From Rosellinia necatrix (Eukaryota; Ascomycota; Sordariomycetes; Xylariales; Xylariaceae): DNA of 64,000 bases. Made by a program: the position numbers and the translations under genes. Location of the stretch: contig JAGYVD010000005.1 of the NCBI GenBank assembly GCA_021209875.1, positions 1,736,001 to 1,800,000 on the forward strand, given 5' to 3'. The notes beneath the pieces were generated by a model, which was given only the letters and a program-made list of their open reading frames with translations, was not told where the DNA came from and made no database searches. Positions 48,354 to 59,725 of the stretch are shown in pieces. Within the stretch, counting starts at the first letter, position 1. The number at the start of each line of letters is the position of its first letter.

Positions 48354-50329
48354 TGTGTCACACTTCCGTAGCCGTCATCCCGGTACGATTGCGGCCAACG
48401 AGGTAGCAATATTACAGCTTCGGCGTTTTCAGGCGAGCAAAAAGACATCTTTTGTGCGTCGCTTCCCACTAGCCAGGGTCGATGCTATTCATATTCCGTT
48501 TTACGTCATTCTGGTTTCCACATTGCATGTATCATGGCATAGCACCGGGAGCAGACGGCTCTGATATACGACAACGAGAACGGGCGGCTCTACCAGGAGC
48601 GGATATCAAATCGGCGCCGTCACCCACCATCCTATTTTTCACGTGGTGTTGGGGGTGGGGTCAGGCGGCGGCCATCAGTACTTTAGGTAGTGATGCTGAC
48701 ATGACATCGGTGGATCATGTTACCTGGTATACCTGACTGACTGCGTTTTTTGTCAAATCATCGGTCTTACGGAGTTCAAGGCTGGCTGGGCATTGTTTCT
48801 CGTTACCAAATATCTCGTGCACGCCGAACGCGTGAAAACTAGATAGGTATGTGTGTCTTCAATCAAGACGATACCACTATTTGTAATCAGTCGAATAGAA
48901 CATCCAATACTGCGAATAACGGCCGTGTGACGCCGGTAGGTGACGATGACGACGACGACGACGGCTGATGCGGTAATATGCGGCGAAATTCTGGCAGGAT
49001 TCCAGGACGGCAGTGCTGTCCGGATATGAAATAAGGAGGATGAGAGGGTGTTCTGTATTTAGAGAAATATGAGGGTGACACAGGCAGCAGCAGGTAGAAA
49101 TAGATGTCGGTTACGCAGCCTCGTACCGGGATAGGGCGACAGGGGAGGTAGAGAGGCTGGAAGGGGTTCCGGAATAGCCGCTCCGCTAAATAGCCACATA
49201 CAGTATGATCTCCCCAGTACCATGGGTCCATTGCCAGGATGGCGCCCAAATGGGACAGACACAAGTGACGCGTATCCGGGACAACCAAAGTGAACCACAG
49301 CTTGGGGTTCGCGACCCAGGACCGGACAGCCAGCCGGCGAAGCCAGACATCGAGACTCTATAAGACTCTATACTATATACCACCATATCCATAAGACGCA
49401 TCAATAGCTTCGATAAAGGCTATACGGATAAAATAGTTGAATACGGCATACCGAATCTGCCAACCTGCGACCCCGGAAAGTCAATACACGCTAACGAAGT
49501 CTTGACATCCTGTGATCCATCAGAAAAAGTTTTTTTTTTTTTCCTAGGACATGGTAGATTAGCTGGTGAGTCGGCAACCCCTGCTGGTTGGTCGGACTCA
49601 CCTGTTTTCACCGTGAATGAAACTCTGTTTCACCATGTCAAAGCGAATCACTGCTAGTTAGTGATGTAGGATCGGGCTCGGGAACGCGGACGAGTACGCG
49701 AGTCATCGCACAACATCTGGCGTCTGGCGCTCGGACGAGAACGCCATTGCTCGCAAGTCTATGCCGATGCGCGAATAAAGCCACCAGGCGGATGTGCAGT
49801 CGGTACTCTAGACGCCCCCTTCCCTCTTCCCTACTCCCTAAGGCCGGTTGTCTGTGGCCCGATCTTCCCTGACCGGGCTCGGTAGTAGTGTAGTTCGTAT
49901 ATGTAGTTATATAGGACTCTGTTATAATAAGTTCCCCCCAACTGTACCTATACCGTATCCAGGAGAGTCCCGTGTGTGTGTGTGTGTCTCTCTCTCTCTC
50001 TCCTTCTCCCATACTAACGAACTACACTAGCATTGAGGCTCTCTCTCCCTCCCTCTCCCCCCCCCCGTTCTAAGACTTTTGCCCCCCTCCCCACATTCTG
50101 GCACTTTCGCCTCAAGCGTCGACCGGATCCGCAAAGCCGCTGAGCCGCTGAGCCGCTAGACCAGGACAGAGCTCGCTCGGGCGACCGGGGGGTCGGGAAG
50201 GAAAGGGCCCCTAATCACCGCCCTGAGATAGGGAAAACGGCTCGGCGAGCTCGGACCTGTTTCTGATTCGCTGGGCACCCCCCTTCTCGAAGCCTTCCTA
50301 AATCGTGCGTTTTCTTTAGTCTCTCTACG

Positions 50330-50420
50330 CTAGTGTGGTGTAGCGTAGGTGTAGTGTAGCGTAGTGTATATAGTGTTAGTGTATATAGTGTTAGTGTATG
50401 TAGTGTTAGTGTAATGTAGC
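50330..50420 (+). repeat. GTAGTGTTAGTGTATATA-type tandem repeat
   Basis: Imperfect GTGTAGCGTA units run into three copies of a 15-bp unit, TAGTGTTAGTGTATA. Confidence 0.85.
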
Positions 50421-51790
50421 ATACACGGTTAAAGCACAAGCTCGATTCGATGACATGATGTCTCTCTCACGTGTTGACGATGTTGCTTCTAGTGTCTATT
50501 GTTGGTATTATTGCTATCGTTGTTGCTGTTGTGGCTGCTACTGTTGTTTCCGCAGTTGCCCAGCTGGGCCAGTTTCCGTCGTCGGCTTCACCGCTCATCA
50601 CTGTCGTCCCATGGCCTTGTTATACCCTGGAAGGAATGACATCAATCAGCAGATTTTGGCAGGGCTCGTGATCAGGGTTTTCCGCGAACAGGGTCGGTCG
50701 GGTATGTAGTTAGAGAGGGAGGGAGAGAGGGAGCGGGGACAAGAACTTGGTCTTGGTTTTTTTTTTTTTTTTTGTGCATGCTAATGACGATCGTGAAGGA
50801 CCAAATTCACTCTCATATTCGTGTTGCTGCCATGCCCGATTACCGGCGCGCGTACCCAGATGCGTACAAGCGGAGAGTTAGGTAGTCAGTTACCGAATGC
50901 ACACCGCTGGGCCAACGGGCCCGTTGGCCTGTTGGCCTGTTGGCTTGACCGGACTTTGCTCATGTGCACAATCCCACAATACCAAGAAACCGTATCCCGC
51001 GGCGTCGGTAAAGCTCAACTCACCTTTCCCATCATGTAGGTTATGTACGTACGCACGTAGCAGATGGGTTAGTGTATGCATGCTCACCTTCTACGGAGTC
51101 GGCGCGCTCCCCCACACGTGTTATGTGACGGCATGATGTCCACGCCACGGCTCGAAGCTTTCTCTCATAGGCCCGAACGGGAAGCGGTGAATGTGAAGAT
51201 GCTAGAGCGGTCAGGGAAAGGTGGTGAGTGGTGTGGTCTGGTCTGGAATAGGATATAGTACCGAGACGAAGGGGGGGGAGAGTGGGAGAGTGGGAGATGG
51301 GCGATGTATGGAGTTTAGGGCGGACGACGGTAGAATGCCTCTACGGCCTACCTGCCCATAGTCAACTTTTCACGGGATGAATGCAGCATAGCAGATGCCC
51401 TAGCTCTGCGGCCTAGCTTGCGAGCAGCACGGCAGACTAACGGTCTCCCTATAGGGAGCTGGTATGCGTAGTAGAGACCAGAGACCAGAGACCAGAGACC
51501 AGCGACCTGGAGACCCGGGGACCTGCTCGAACGGTGCCGGTGGCGTGCTTTGGCGTTGGGTTAGCAGCTAGTACCGACCATTAGTACCGACGCAGGCTAG
51601 TACCGAGACGCTGTTCCTGAGGTTGCATGGCAGTGCAGATCTGGGGATCTTATGCACGAGTTATCGGATCATCCATCCATTCGGTGCTCGGTCCTCGGCT
51701 GGCACAGGATTGGCCCGACCCCTGACTTATGACAGTTTGCATATTGGCCAAGCCTAATTTTAACGTGCCTAAATAGTGTCCCAATGAGGC

Positions 51791-51840
51791 ACAAGGCGGC
51801 ACAAGCTGGCATAAGCTGGCACAAGCTGGCACAAGCTGGC
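51791..51840 (+). repeat. 10-bp tandem repeat, unit ACAAGCTGGC
   Basis: Five contiguous copies, the first and third each with a small change. Confidence 0.9.
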
Positions 51841-52096
51841 CCGTCACCACCACCACCAGCCGCGTGCATTGGGCCGAGGAGGTGTGTGAGGGCGCCGGGG
51901 ACGTGAGTGTGATCCGAGGGACATGCTGTAGTTACAGAGTCACAGAGCCACGTAATGACGGCGACCCTGCCATGCCATCGACACCACATCGCCAGTTGCC
52001 ATCAGGCATCATCATCCATCTGGTTCGCTGACCGGCTTACACGTGGCGAGGGACAGGGGCAGAGACCCGGCCATGCAGGGGGGCTTGTTATGCCAG

Positions 52097-52182
52097 AATA
52101 ACCACACAATAACCACACAACAACCGCCCGGTAACCACGGGATAAAACCACATAACCACACATAAACCACACATAATCACAC
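52097..52182 (+). repeat. ATAACCACAC tandem repeat
   Basis: About eight drifting copies of a roughly 10-bp AACCACACAT unit. Confidence 0.85.
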
Positions 52183-52710
52183 GATATTTTTGGGCACGGG
52201 GGGACACAGCTCGGCACAACTGCGTTCATAGGTGCCCTCGCGCTCGTATAGCGACCTGAAGCACAAGAAACACCGGAATCACAAGAGGCACGGGCAGCGC
52301 ATTGTGAGGCTGGGCCTATCAGATAAGCCCAGCAGGGAAATTATTCCCTCCCAGCGCGGCTGACTCGTTGCCCGACTGCCTATCATGGGCCCGGGCCCTT
52401 CTCGCAGCGAGAGGGAAAAAAAAAAAAAAAATAGAAAAAATTTTCCCATCACGTTCGGTCCCCGTTGGGCGAATGGGCTCGTCGTCGTCGATCGACACGT
52501 CGCCGTCCGTCACACTTCCCCCCCCCCTCTCTTCAGCGTGAGGATCTGCCGGCTTGGCTGGTCAACAACATCACACGTCGATCGGGAGGGAGGCCCGTTT
52601 TCACGGTTCCAGCGCGGGCGCCTATAACTATGCTGCGACGAGGCCGTAGTAGCTTGTGTGCTGTGTGTTATAGCCCTGATAACGAACTAGCCAGGTAACG
52701 AACTAAGCCT

Positions 52711-52770
52711 GCTGGGCTGCCTGGGCTCTCTGCCTAGGCTCTCTGCCTGGGCTCTCTGCCTGGGCTGCCT
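52711..52770 (+). repeat. TGCCTGGGCTCTC tandem repeat
   Basis: About four copies of a 13-bp unit, one with CTAGG in place of CTGGG. Confidence 0.85.
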
Positions 52771-53186
52771 GAGAGCTGCTGGACCTGCTGGATTTGCTTG
52801 CTGTCACCGTTTGTGAAGGGGAGGGAGTTGTGACTCACTAACTACACTAAGCCGGGACATAGTGCACTACGTTCATGGGACCCTGGCATTATTTCTCCCG
52901 ACCGACCAGGGGTTTCCTTTAATTGGACCGAGCGACTGTTTCTCGTCACGGCGTTGTGCGGCGTCAGGGCCCCGGCACAAATGGTGCAATTATAGAACAT
53001 TGTCAGATCCCGAGAAAATTTTCGTGGCGCAAAATACCATCAACATCATCCTCTTTCGAGGCAAGTCGCGTCCGCCGGACTCTGGCCTAGCCCACCGCGC
53101 ACCACCACAATCCCCCCCCCCGTCCGTCTCCTCGTCCTCCCGATGTTTCTCTGGTGTGGTATACACTAGTTACCTGTGGTTGTGTG

Positions 53187-53325
53187 TTAGGTGTGTTTGG
53201 GTGTGTTTAGTGTGTGTGTGAGTGTAAGTGTAAGTGTAAGTGCGTGTGCGTGTGCGTGTGTAATGTGTGTGCGCGCGCGTGTGCGTGTGTGTGCGTGTGT
53301 GCGTGGGTGTCCGTGTGGGTGTGTC
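53187..53325 (+). repeat. GT/GC alternating microsatellite
   Basis: About 140 bp dominated by alternating purine-pyrimidine steps (GTGTGT, GTGCGTGTGC, GCGCGCGT), with AAGTGT units at the left. Confidence 0.9.
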
Positions 53326-54402
53326 GAGGAGGAGCACACTACTACGTCCATATCTGCCCAGTAAGTAACACTAACTAACAGAGTAACCCAAGTGTCACCT
53401 GCGGGTCTCAGGGTGACGGTGAGACAACATGATGAGGCGGCTCTGTTGGCGACGCTAAATTCCTGGGGGAAATTCTGCAAGGCTGACCCTTTTGTCTCAC
53501 CCTTTTGTCCGAGACATAGCTGCAGACAACTAACTGTGCGTGTGTATCCATGATACATACCCAGTGATACATACGATACATGCCCAAAGTCCCCTATAGT
53601 TCCCAACGCCCCTTGCAGCGCCCGCCTGCCAGGCAATACCTCTGAGACAGTTCCCTTCCCCTCCCCGAACACCTCCTTCGACGGTCCCGCGATGATGCGA
53701 TCGGGGGTCAGGGCCTATGAATCGATCGCTCGACTGGCTCCCTCGCGAGACGTCGACCGAGGATCTCCTGGAGGAAGCATGACGACAGACTGCAGAGTCG
53801 GGAGTCGGTCAGAAAACCCCCCTCCCCCCCCCAGAGGATTCCTGGCCAGGATAGCCGAGGCGAGCATGCACAGTCAAGAGGTGATTACTCGACTCGTGAT
53901 GGAACCGTGCCCATGGGGCTTACGAGTCGCTAGGGCCAAGTACCAATTTAACATATCACCAGGATACCGATAGAACCGTGCGTGAATGGCCAACTTGCCA
54001 GAATCTGCTAGACACCCAGGAGCCAATCTCTGGTCACATGATTGACTGTTGACTTCCGGAAGCGAATCCGGTCCCATGTCCTTGGGCCGCGTTGTTGAAG
54101 TAGTCTCCGCCACGTTGGTCTGGTCGACCGGGGATATGAGTTGACCGGGGACAATGATTTTCATTTTAAAGTGTTTTCCACAATTCCTGTCAAAGCCTGT
54201 CAAGGTTTACCCAGTCCATTGGTTCGGGAGACCTTTCCTAGAAGCCATAGCAGAGCCCGAGCAGTCCCATCCCAAGTGGAGAGAAATTTCTTCCAGAACG
54301 GCGTGATAGTCTGGCGGTGCCAGGTTCGGCACAAACCCTGCATGATGTCAGCTCAGATGTTGCTGTCCTTGGACTCACTGTGCATGCCACGCAAGCAATA
54401 AG

Positions 54403-54408
54403 TATAAA
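54403..54408 (+). promoter_or_regulatory. possible TATA box of the terpene synthase gene
   Basis: TATAAA lies 166 bp upstream of the ATG at 54569. A second TATAAAA at 54520 is only about 50 bp upstream, so it would leave a very short leader. Which is used cannot be decided from sequence. Confidence 0.35.
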
Positions 54409-54568
54409 GCAACGCTGCCCCATCCCATTCTTGTCCTGCCGGTCTCCATCACTTAGTTCACCACCCACACCACCGCCACACAAGCACAGACTGGTTTTCT
54501 GTTCTTGATTCCACTCCTTTATAAAACAACACACCCAACCCACAACCGAGTTGGTGCAGCTGAGAAAG

Positions 54569-55778
54569 ATGACGCAAATCACCCTGACCGGAGCATTGTC
54601 CCATACCGACAAGCACTCCTCGTATCTAAAGCTACCACGCCCTCTGCTAAGGAGAAAGCCTTCGTCCATAAAGGTCAAGATAGCCTCTCACTCGAAAGCG
54701 ATCACGACGTTCCCGGTACGAGTACACAAGGATGATAGTTACATCAACCAAGGCGCCCTCATCGCGCGGAAAACCTTCAAGGACTTCACGCCCAAAACCG
54801 AGTTTCGGTCACACTCCGCCGGCCCTTACGGAAACTTCTTCTCCACATGTTGGCCGAACGGCAAGGCAGAACGGGTAAAGCTGGCCACGGAGATCATCGA
54901 GAGCTTATGGGTATACGATGGTAAGCCGAGTCTTTCCCCAGATCGTCTTCCTGCAGGGGACCTTTTTTTTTTTTTTTTTTTTCTCTCTTCTTTTCTTCTT
55001 CATCTTTTAATTATTGTAGCCTAACCTTGTCACCCCACAGATGTGATGGAAGACTTCGACCATGCTGGTGCTGTGAAGATCCATGCTAGCGTTCGTGATA
55101 CGCTGGTTGGTGTTGAGAGGCCGAGCAAGAAGAATATGATCGCCACACTTTTCAAGGACTTCGGGTTACGGCTGAACCAGATGGACAAGCAAGGGGCACC
55201 TCGTGTTCTCGGTGCGCTCAAGGCATACCTCGACAACTATGACAGTCAGAAGACTCCCTTTGACACCATCCAAAAATATACCGAATACCGGATCCTCAAC
55301 GTCGGCTATGGGTTCGTACTCCCATCACCTCCCCCTTCCCCTCTAACATGCATGCTAACAGCGCCACAGCATCATGGACAGCTTTATGCAATGGACCATG
55401 GGTCTCCACCTCAACGAGGCCGAGACTGACGAAGCCCACAGCTTCCAAATGTCGGCCGGGCGCGTGATGGGCTTGACCAACGACCTATACTCATGGAACG
55501 TCGAGAGGACGGAGTCCGTGGACGCCGAGGACCGCAAATGGAACGCCGTCCCGGTCATCATGCAACAGTACGAGCTCAGCGAAGAGGACGCCATCGTCTT
55601 CCTCCAGGGCCTCGTCGTACACCACGAGAAGGTGACCCGAGAGTTGGGCCAGGTGCTGCTGAGGAGGTTCGCCTATTCATCGAAGATGACGAAATATGTC
55701 GAGAATGTTGGGCTTATGTTGGGCGGCAACTGCTTCTGGTCAGCAACGTGCCCACGGTACAACCCCCACTTAATTTGA
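54569..55778 (+). CDS. class I terpene synthase, stand-alone cyclase
   Basis: Class I terpene cyclases ionise a prenyl diphosphate with three magnesium ions and cyclise the carbocation. Three exons, 54569-54920, 55041-55311 and 55370-55778, join in phase to 343 residues. The aspartate-rich motif is completed by splicing: Asp117-Asp118 in WVYDDVMED. Other catalytic features are the diphosphate sensor Arg201 (YTEYRILNVGYG), the NSE motif Asn245, Ser249, Glu253 (NDLYSWNVE) and the terminal Arg337-Tyr338 pair (CPRYN). The N-terminal stretch FPVRVHKDDSYINQGALIAR resembles the cyclase half of bifunctional fusicoccadiene/ophiobolin-type synthases as I remember them. No prenyltransferase domain follows, so the C15-C25 substrate must come from another gene. 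The second intron has the unusual donor GTTCGT. The start is the first in-frame ATG. The product is unknown. Confidence 0.93.
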
Positions 55779-56396
55779 AAACGAACACGATCTTTACTGG
55801 GCGGGTGGTGTAATTGGATAACGACGGAATGGTTGTTTGGACGGGGTCGGCGGCACTCTCACTTAAAAAACACTACGGGGGCCTACGGGACGGAGTTTTC
55901 GGAACACTAGATGGGATCATGCAAATACCGGTAGTAGATTAGGACGCACACGCGTGACATTTCTCTTTTTTGTTCAGACACCCTGCACATTACTTAGACT
56001 TACACTCTTTATAACATAATACCAACATATGTTTCTTTTCTACCACACCCTCTGCTACCGGTAAACCTTCGGTGCTACTATACTATACACCCATACTACG
56101 ATCGGTGAGAATGAGCTTGGACATATGTGACTATGACTGACTACTGCGTCCGAGAGTTGTTATAAATGATTGCGCCAGTACACCAGGAATTAAACATGAT
56201 AAAAACTAAGCGAGTAAATAAGTAGATAGAGCTTAATGAGTATGTCCTCCCCCTACCAAAACATCCATTATCGAGAGACCAAGCCCGTCGCCCCCCCTTA
56301 ACCCTCCCGGTTTTTTATCTCTTTTTATATATATATATATGTGTCTGTCTGTCTGTGTGTGTTTGTGTGTGTGTGTATGTGTGTGTCTGGTTCTCA
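55779..56396. other. intergenic between convergent genes
   Basis: 3' flanks of the terpene synthase and the 7TM gene. A TA then GT/CTGT microsatellite lies at 56328-56392, just past the 7TM stop codon. Confidence 0.6.
56328..56392 (+). repeat. TA/TG/TCTG microsatellite
   Basis: Consecutive TATATA, GTCTGTCTGT and GTGTGT runs. Confidence 0.9.
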
Positions 56397-57707
56397 TTAT
56401 ACATTGGAATACTTGACTTCATATTGCACGGTTTTGTGAACCCGGCCCTTGGGCACGATGAAGTCCTGGCTCTCACCATCATTGAAATCCTGTAACTTCA
56501 TGTTGTTACCCATCTCATCCCGTACCTTAGATTGCTTCGTCGAGGCGGCGTAAGTGCCGTAAGCCTTCCCAGTCGTCTGCCCAAATGGGACGAATTTCAA
56601 AAGTGGCCGCAGAGCGGCAAGAGAACCGGTGAACAGGGTCAAGCCGACCTCAGTAATCGAACTGTAAATTCCCGATGATTAGTAAACATGTCCACTTTGT
56701 CGAATGTCGACTCCCTTGTTCAAGGGTGAAGAACATGAAACATGTAGGTGGTAGACTCACTATACGAACGTAGTCAAGTAAGCGTTGGCAGCCTCAACAC
56801 CGGTGGGCGATTTCAGGTTTCCAACATCGACCAGGTACTTCAGGCGGATGATGGTGACGACGGAGCTCGCGACACCCAGGCCAAGAAGGACGATGATGGA
56901 GGCCTTCACCCTTGTGCTGAGCTGAACGCCCTTCAGCAAGTAGGCGGGGAGACCTGCGTAGAGGAAGCTGGAGGCGATGTCCATAGCCGAGATGGAATAC
57001 CCCGTATTGGCGAGAACGGCGGCCGGCAGGCAGGTTCCGGTGCCCTCACCCCAGGCCAGCGAGAGCGGGGTGCACTGGAAGGCGACGATAAAGGTCGTGA
57101 CGGTCGTCCAGATGGTCAGCGCCACAATGGAGCAGATCAGCACAATCCGCACGCCCTTGCTCGTGACGGCGATGCGGAGCAGGACGAGCGCGACGCTCAG
57201 CTTCGCGACGTAAAGCACAATAACGTAGGTGATCGTAGACGCAACGAAGAACTAGGCGACCGATAATTAGAAAAAAAACCCCTTCCGTTTTTAACCCCCC
57301 CCCTTCCCCCCCCCTCCCCAACGGCTGCCTCTCGCGCGCCTCGACGGTAGGATCAGATGCAACCAACTCACCCGCACAGCCTCCGATACGTTGTATTCCG
57401 GCTTCATCGTGGCATCGCCGTAGCCATTGTCCAACGACACCAATGTCAGGGCACAGAGCGTGACAAATCCGAGCTGTCCAATTCACCGTACACGTTAGCC
57501 AACTCCCGAGGGGGGTCCCGCTCCCGCTGCCGAAGCTCGTGGTGATTTTTTTTTTCTGCTTACAAAAGCAACCACCATCGCGTAATCATCGTAACCGAAG
57601 GATTTACTGATGCATAGTCGGACGAACACCCTCAACCCAACCGCGACGAAATTGAGCACCAGAAACGTGTAAATCGCCGGAGGAAGACTATCTCGTGCCC
57701 ACGCCAT
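56397..57707 (-). CDS. fungal rhodopsin-type (PTH11/SAT5-like) seven-helix membrane protein
   Basis: Four exons join in phase: 57707-57564, 57473-57372, 57251-56761 and 56661-56397, giving 333 residues. The second exon (VTLCALTLVSLDNGYGDA) is too short to stand out as an open frame on its own. Seven hydrophobic helices are visible. They begin with IYTFLVLNFVAVGLRVFVRL and the family motif FGYDDYAM after helix one. Helix three continues from exon 2 as AVRFFVASTITYVIVLYVAK, and helix seven is TTFVYSITEVGLTLFTGSL. The C-terminal tail is hydrophilic and ends YEVKYSNV. No N-terminal CFEM domain is present. Members of this family include PTH11-like putative receptors and genes found inside secondary-metabolite clusters. 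The biochemical role is unknown, but the position beside a terpene synthase suggests a link, which is inference. The start is the ATG at 57707 (MAWARDSLPP). Confidence 0.88.
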
Positions 57708-57857
57708 TTTCACTATTACTTTCTTGATTTCTTTTTCTCTTCTTTTCTTCTTTTTATTATTATCCCTCTTTCCCTTCTTGAGCGGATGGTAGGTTGAATG
57801 ATGTGTCCTAATGATGTGTCCGGTACACTAGGTGGGGTATGAACGGAGAGGCAATCA

Positions 57858-57967
57858 TCAATAATAATAATAATAATAATAATAAAAAACAAAAAAACAA
57901 AAACGAAAAGAGTGTGTGTTGTGGTATGGCCTTTTGTTGTTGTTGTTGTTGTTGTTGTTGTCGTCGT
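57858..57967 (+). repeat. AAT and TTG/TCG trinucleotide arrays
   Basis: About eight AAT units at 57858-57884 and, after 50 bp, about eight TTG units followed by three TCG units to 57967. Confidence 0.85.
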
Positions 57968-58202
57968 CGTGATGATTTTCGATCAAGCAGAGAGATGGGA
58001 TCTTTGCAGGATGGTATATAAAAATGGAAGCGAGAGTCGATGCCCTACTTATGATGAAGTGGAACGTTGCCGGTAATAGTATTCAGCTCAGTGGCCCCAG
58101 AGCTAGATAGGCAATTCCAATGGTTGATCAAACAGGCCCCCCTCTCGACCATTTACGATATTAAGAGAAAGAAGAAACTCGGGAGTCGGGGCTTGCGGTA
58201 GA

Positions 58203-58250
58203 GGTGGGTGGGTGTGTGGGTGGATGGGTGGATGGGGTGGATGGGTGGGA
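58203..58250 (+). repeat. G-rich GGTGGAT/GGGTGGAT repeat
   Basis: A 48-bp run with many GGG and GG steps, having quadruplex-forming potential on the plus strand. Confidence 0.75.
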
Positions 58251-59660
58251 AGCTTGCTCCATCACTCTATCCCATCCGTCCAGTTGCGGGAACGGTAGTC
58301 TCTGGCTTGGCCCTTTTTTTCATAATAATACTTGGTACTGTATAGGGGACCGATGGGGGGACGGCCTGGCACCTGGGTCGATGGTGGCACTATGTGCTGC
58401 TTTGCTGGTTACGGGCGTATGCAAAGAGACGGGGAGCGGTGCAGGGAATCGGATTAGTGTGCAGATGTGCCTGTGCCTGGGCATGTTCAGCCTGCATTAG
58501 TCTCCTAATATTTCTCTCCGCCGACTTACATGCGCCGTGGTTCGCTCTTCACCATCCTGTTTTTCCTTTCATGGGCCAATAACCGACACGTCAAATTTCA
58601 CAAATCATTAGAGACGACAATATTACGAACCGCAATGGGGCTGCTTGTGCTGTTCCCTTGTCGCCACGAGGTTCTGTGATTGTGATGATTTACGCGATGG
58701 ATGGAACAGAGGAGATTTGGGTCATCAAGAACGGCCATGGGTATAATTATTCGTCCCAGAGCTGACCCAGGTAGTGTCTTGGGACCATGTCTGGGGTGTG
58801 TGTGTGTGTGTGGGAGGACGTGGTTACCCAGCTAACTAACTATACTAGATGTTCAGGACTTACACACAAAATAGGTATGTAGATCATCCTCGTCTCGGTT
58901 GACAACCGCTACTAAGCAAGCCTCTTGCTGCCATCACGTTTGCGGGGGGGTTGAGTAACTATAGATTTTCTCTAATCACAGTCGCACAAAAAGGACGGAC
59001 TGCAGCCATGCCATCGGGAGGTGGGACGGGAGGCCGTGCCATTCTTACCCCCCAAGATCTTGATCTCCCCCCCGGGCGGAGGGCGGGAAGAAGCCATCAA
59101 TCGAGCTCGATCAACGCCAACGATTGGCCTCCCACGAGGGAAGCATGGGCAGCAACATGCCCGAGGCTTTATTCCGTCCTTCCCACGAGCGCCGTTGCCC
59201 ATGGCTGGCTCCTGGCCAAATTGGCAATTCTACACTACGCGCAGTAGTCCAGTAGATAATTCGACGAAAAAGAGGGGAGGCGAGGCGATACGACGAATTA
59301 CTGCGTGGGAGTGAGACAGACCCATGTCTCTCACGCAGCGCCCACGACGGAACAATATAACGGGGCTGACACGGACCACAATTTCGGTCTCGAACCGGGA
59401 TCATGCCGGCAAACGATACAGGGCGTTCGCGTAAACTCGAGAAACTGTCATGAGGAACCCGCAGTATGTGGGATTTATGCATCCAATATCCAATTCTCCG
59501 TTCCTCGTTTTTTTTTTTTTTCCTTTTCCAGTTGTCAAGCACTTACACTACTTTAAGTTCACTTTGTGTTCTGTCTGCTTATACATACATACATACATAC
59601 ACACATCACCATGTATGTACACCACACGCATAGGTTTCGCTGCAGGTGTTATTGTAACCT

Positions 59661-59725
59661 CCACAGCGTGGAACCACAGCATAGAACCACAGCGTGGAAC
59701 TACAGCATGGAACTACAACGTGGAA
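59661..59725 (+). repeat. 13-bp minisatellite, unit CCACAGCGTGGAA
   Basis: Five contiguous copies with one or two changes each. The unit is itself partly palindromic (CCACAGCGTGG). Confidence 0.9.

Larger units (their letters stand above)
48354..54568. other. gene desert, 6.2 kb, many tandem repeats
   Basis: No credible gene. Open frames are short, overlap each other on both strands and mostly read through repeats. At least six tandem arrays with unrelated units are present: 50330-50420, 51474-51510, 51791-51840, 52097-52182, 52711-52770 and 53187-53325. Long homopolymers occur at about 49529 (T), 50758 (T) and 52416 (A). The last few hundred bases are the terpene synthase promoter. Confidence 0.6.

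Noticed and set aside
59380..59410. Minus-strand GGTTCGAGACC, a perfect B-box match
   Set aside because: No A box at the right distance and the T-stem does not pair, so it is not a tRNA.
58951..59542. Overlapping 97-143 codon frames on both strands
   Set aside because: No motif; frames are open on both strands over the same bases, as in non-coding GC-rich DNA.
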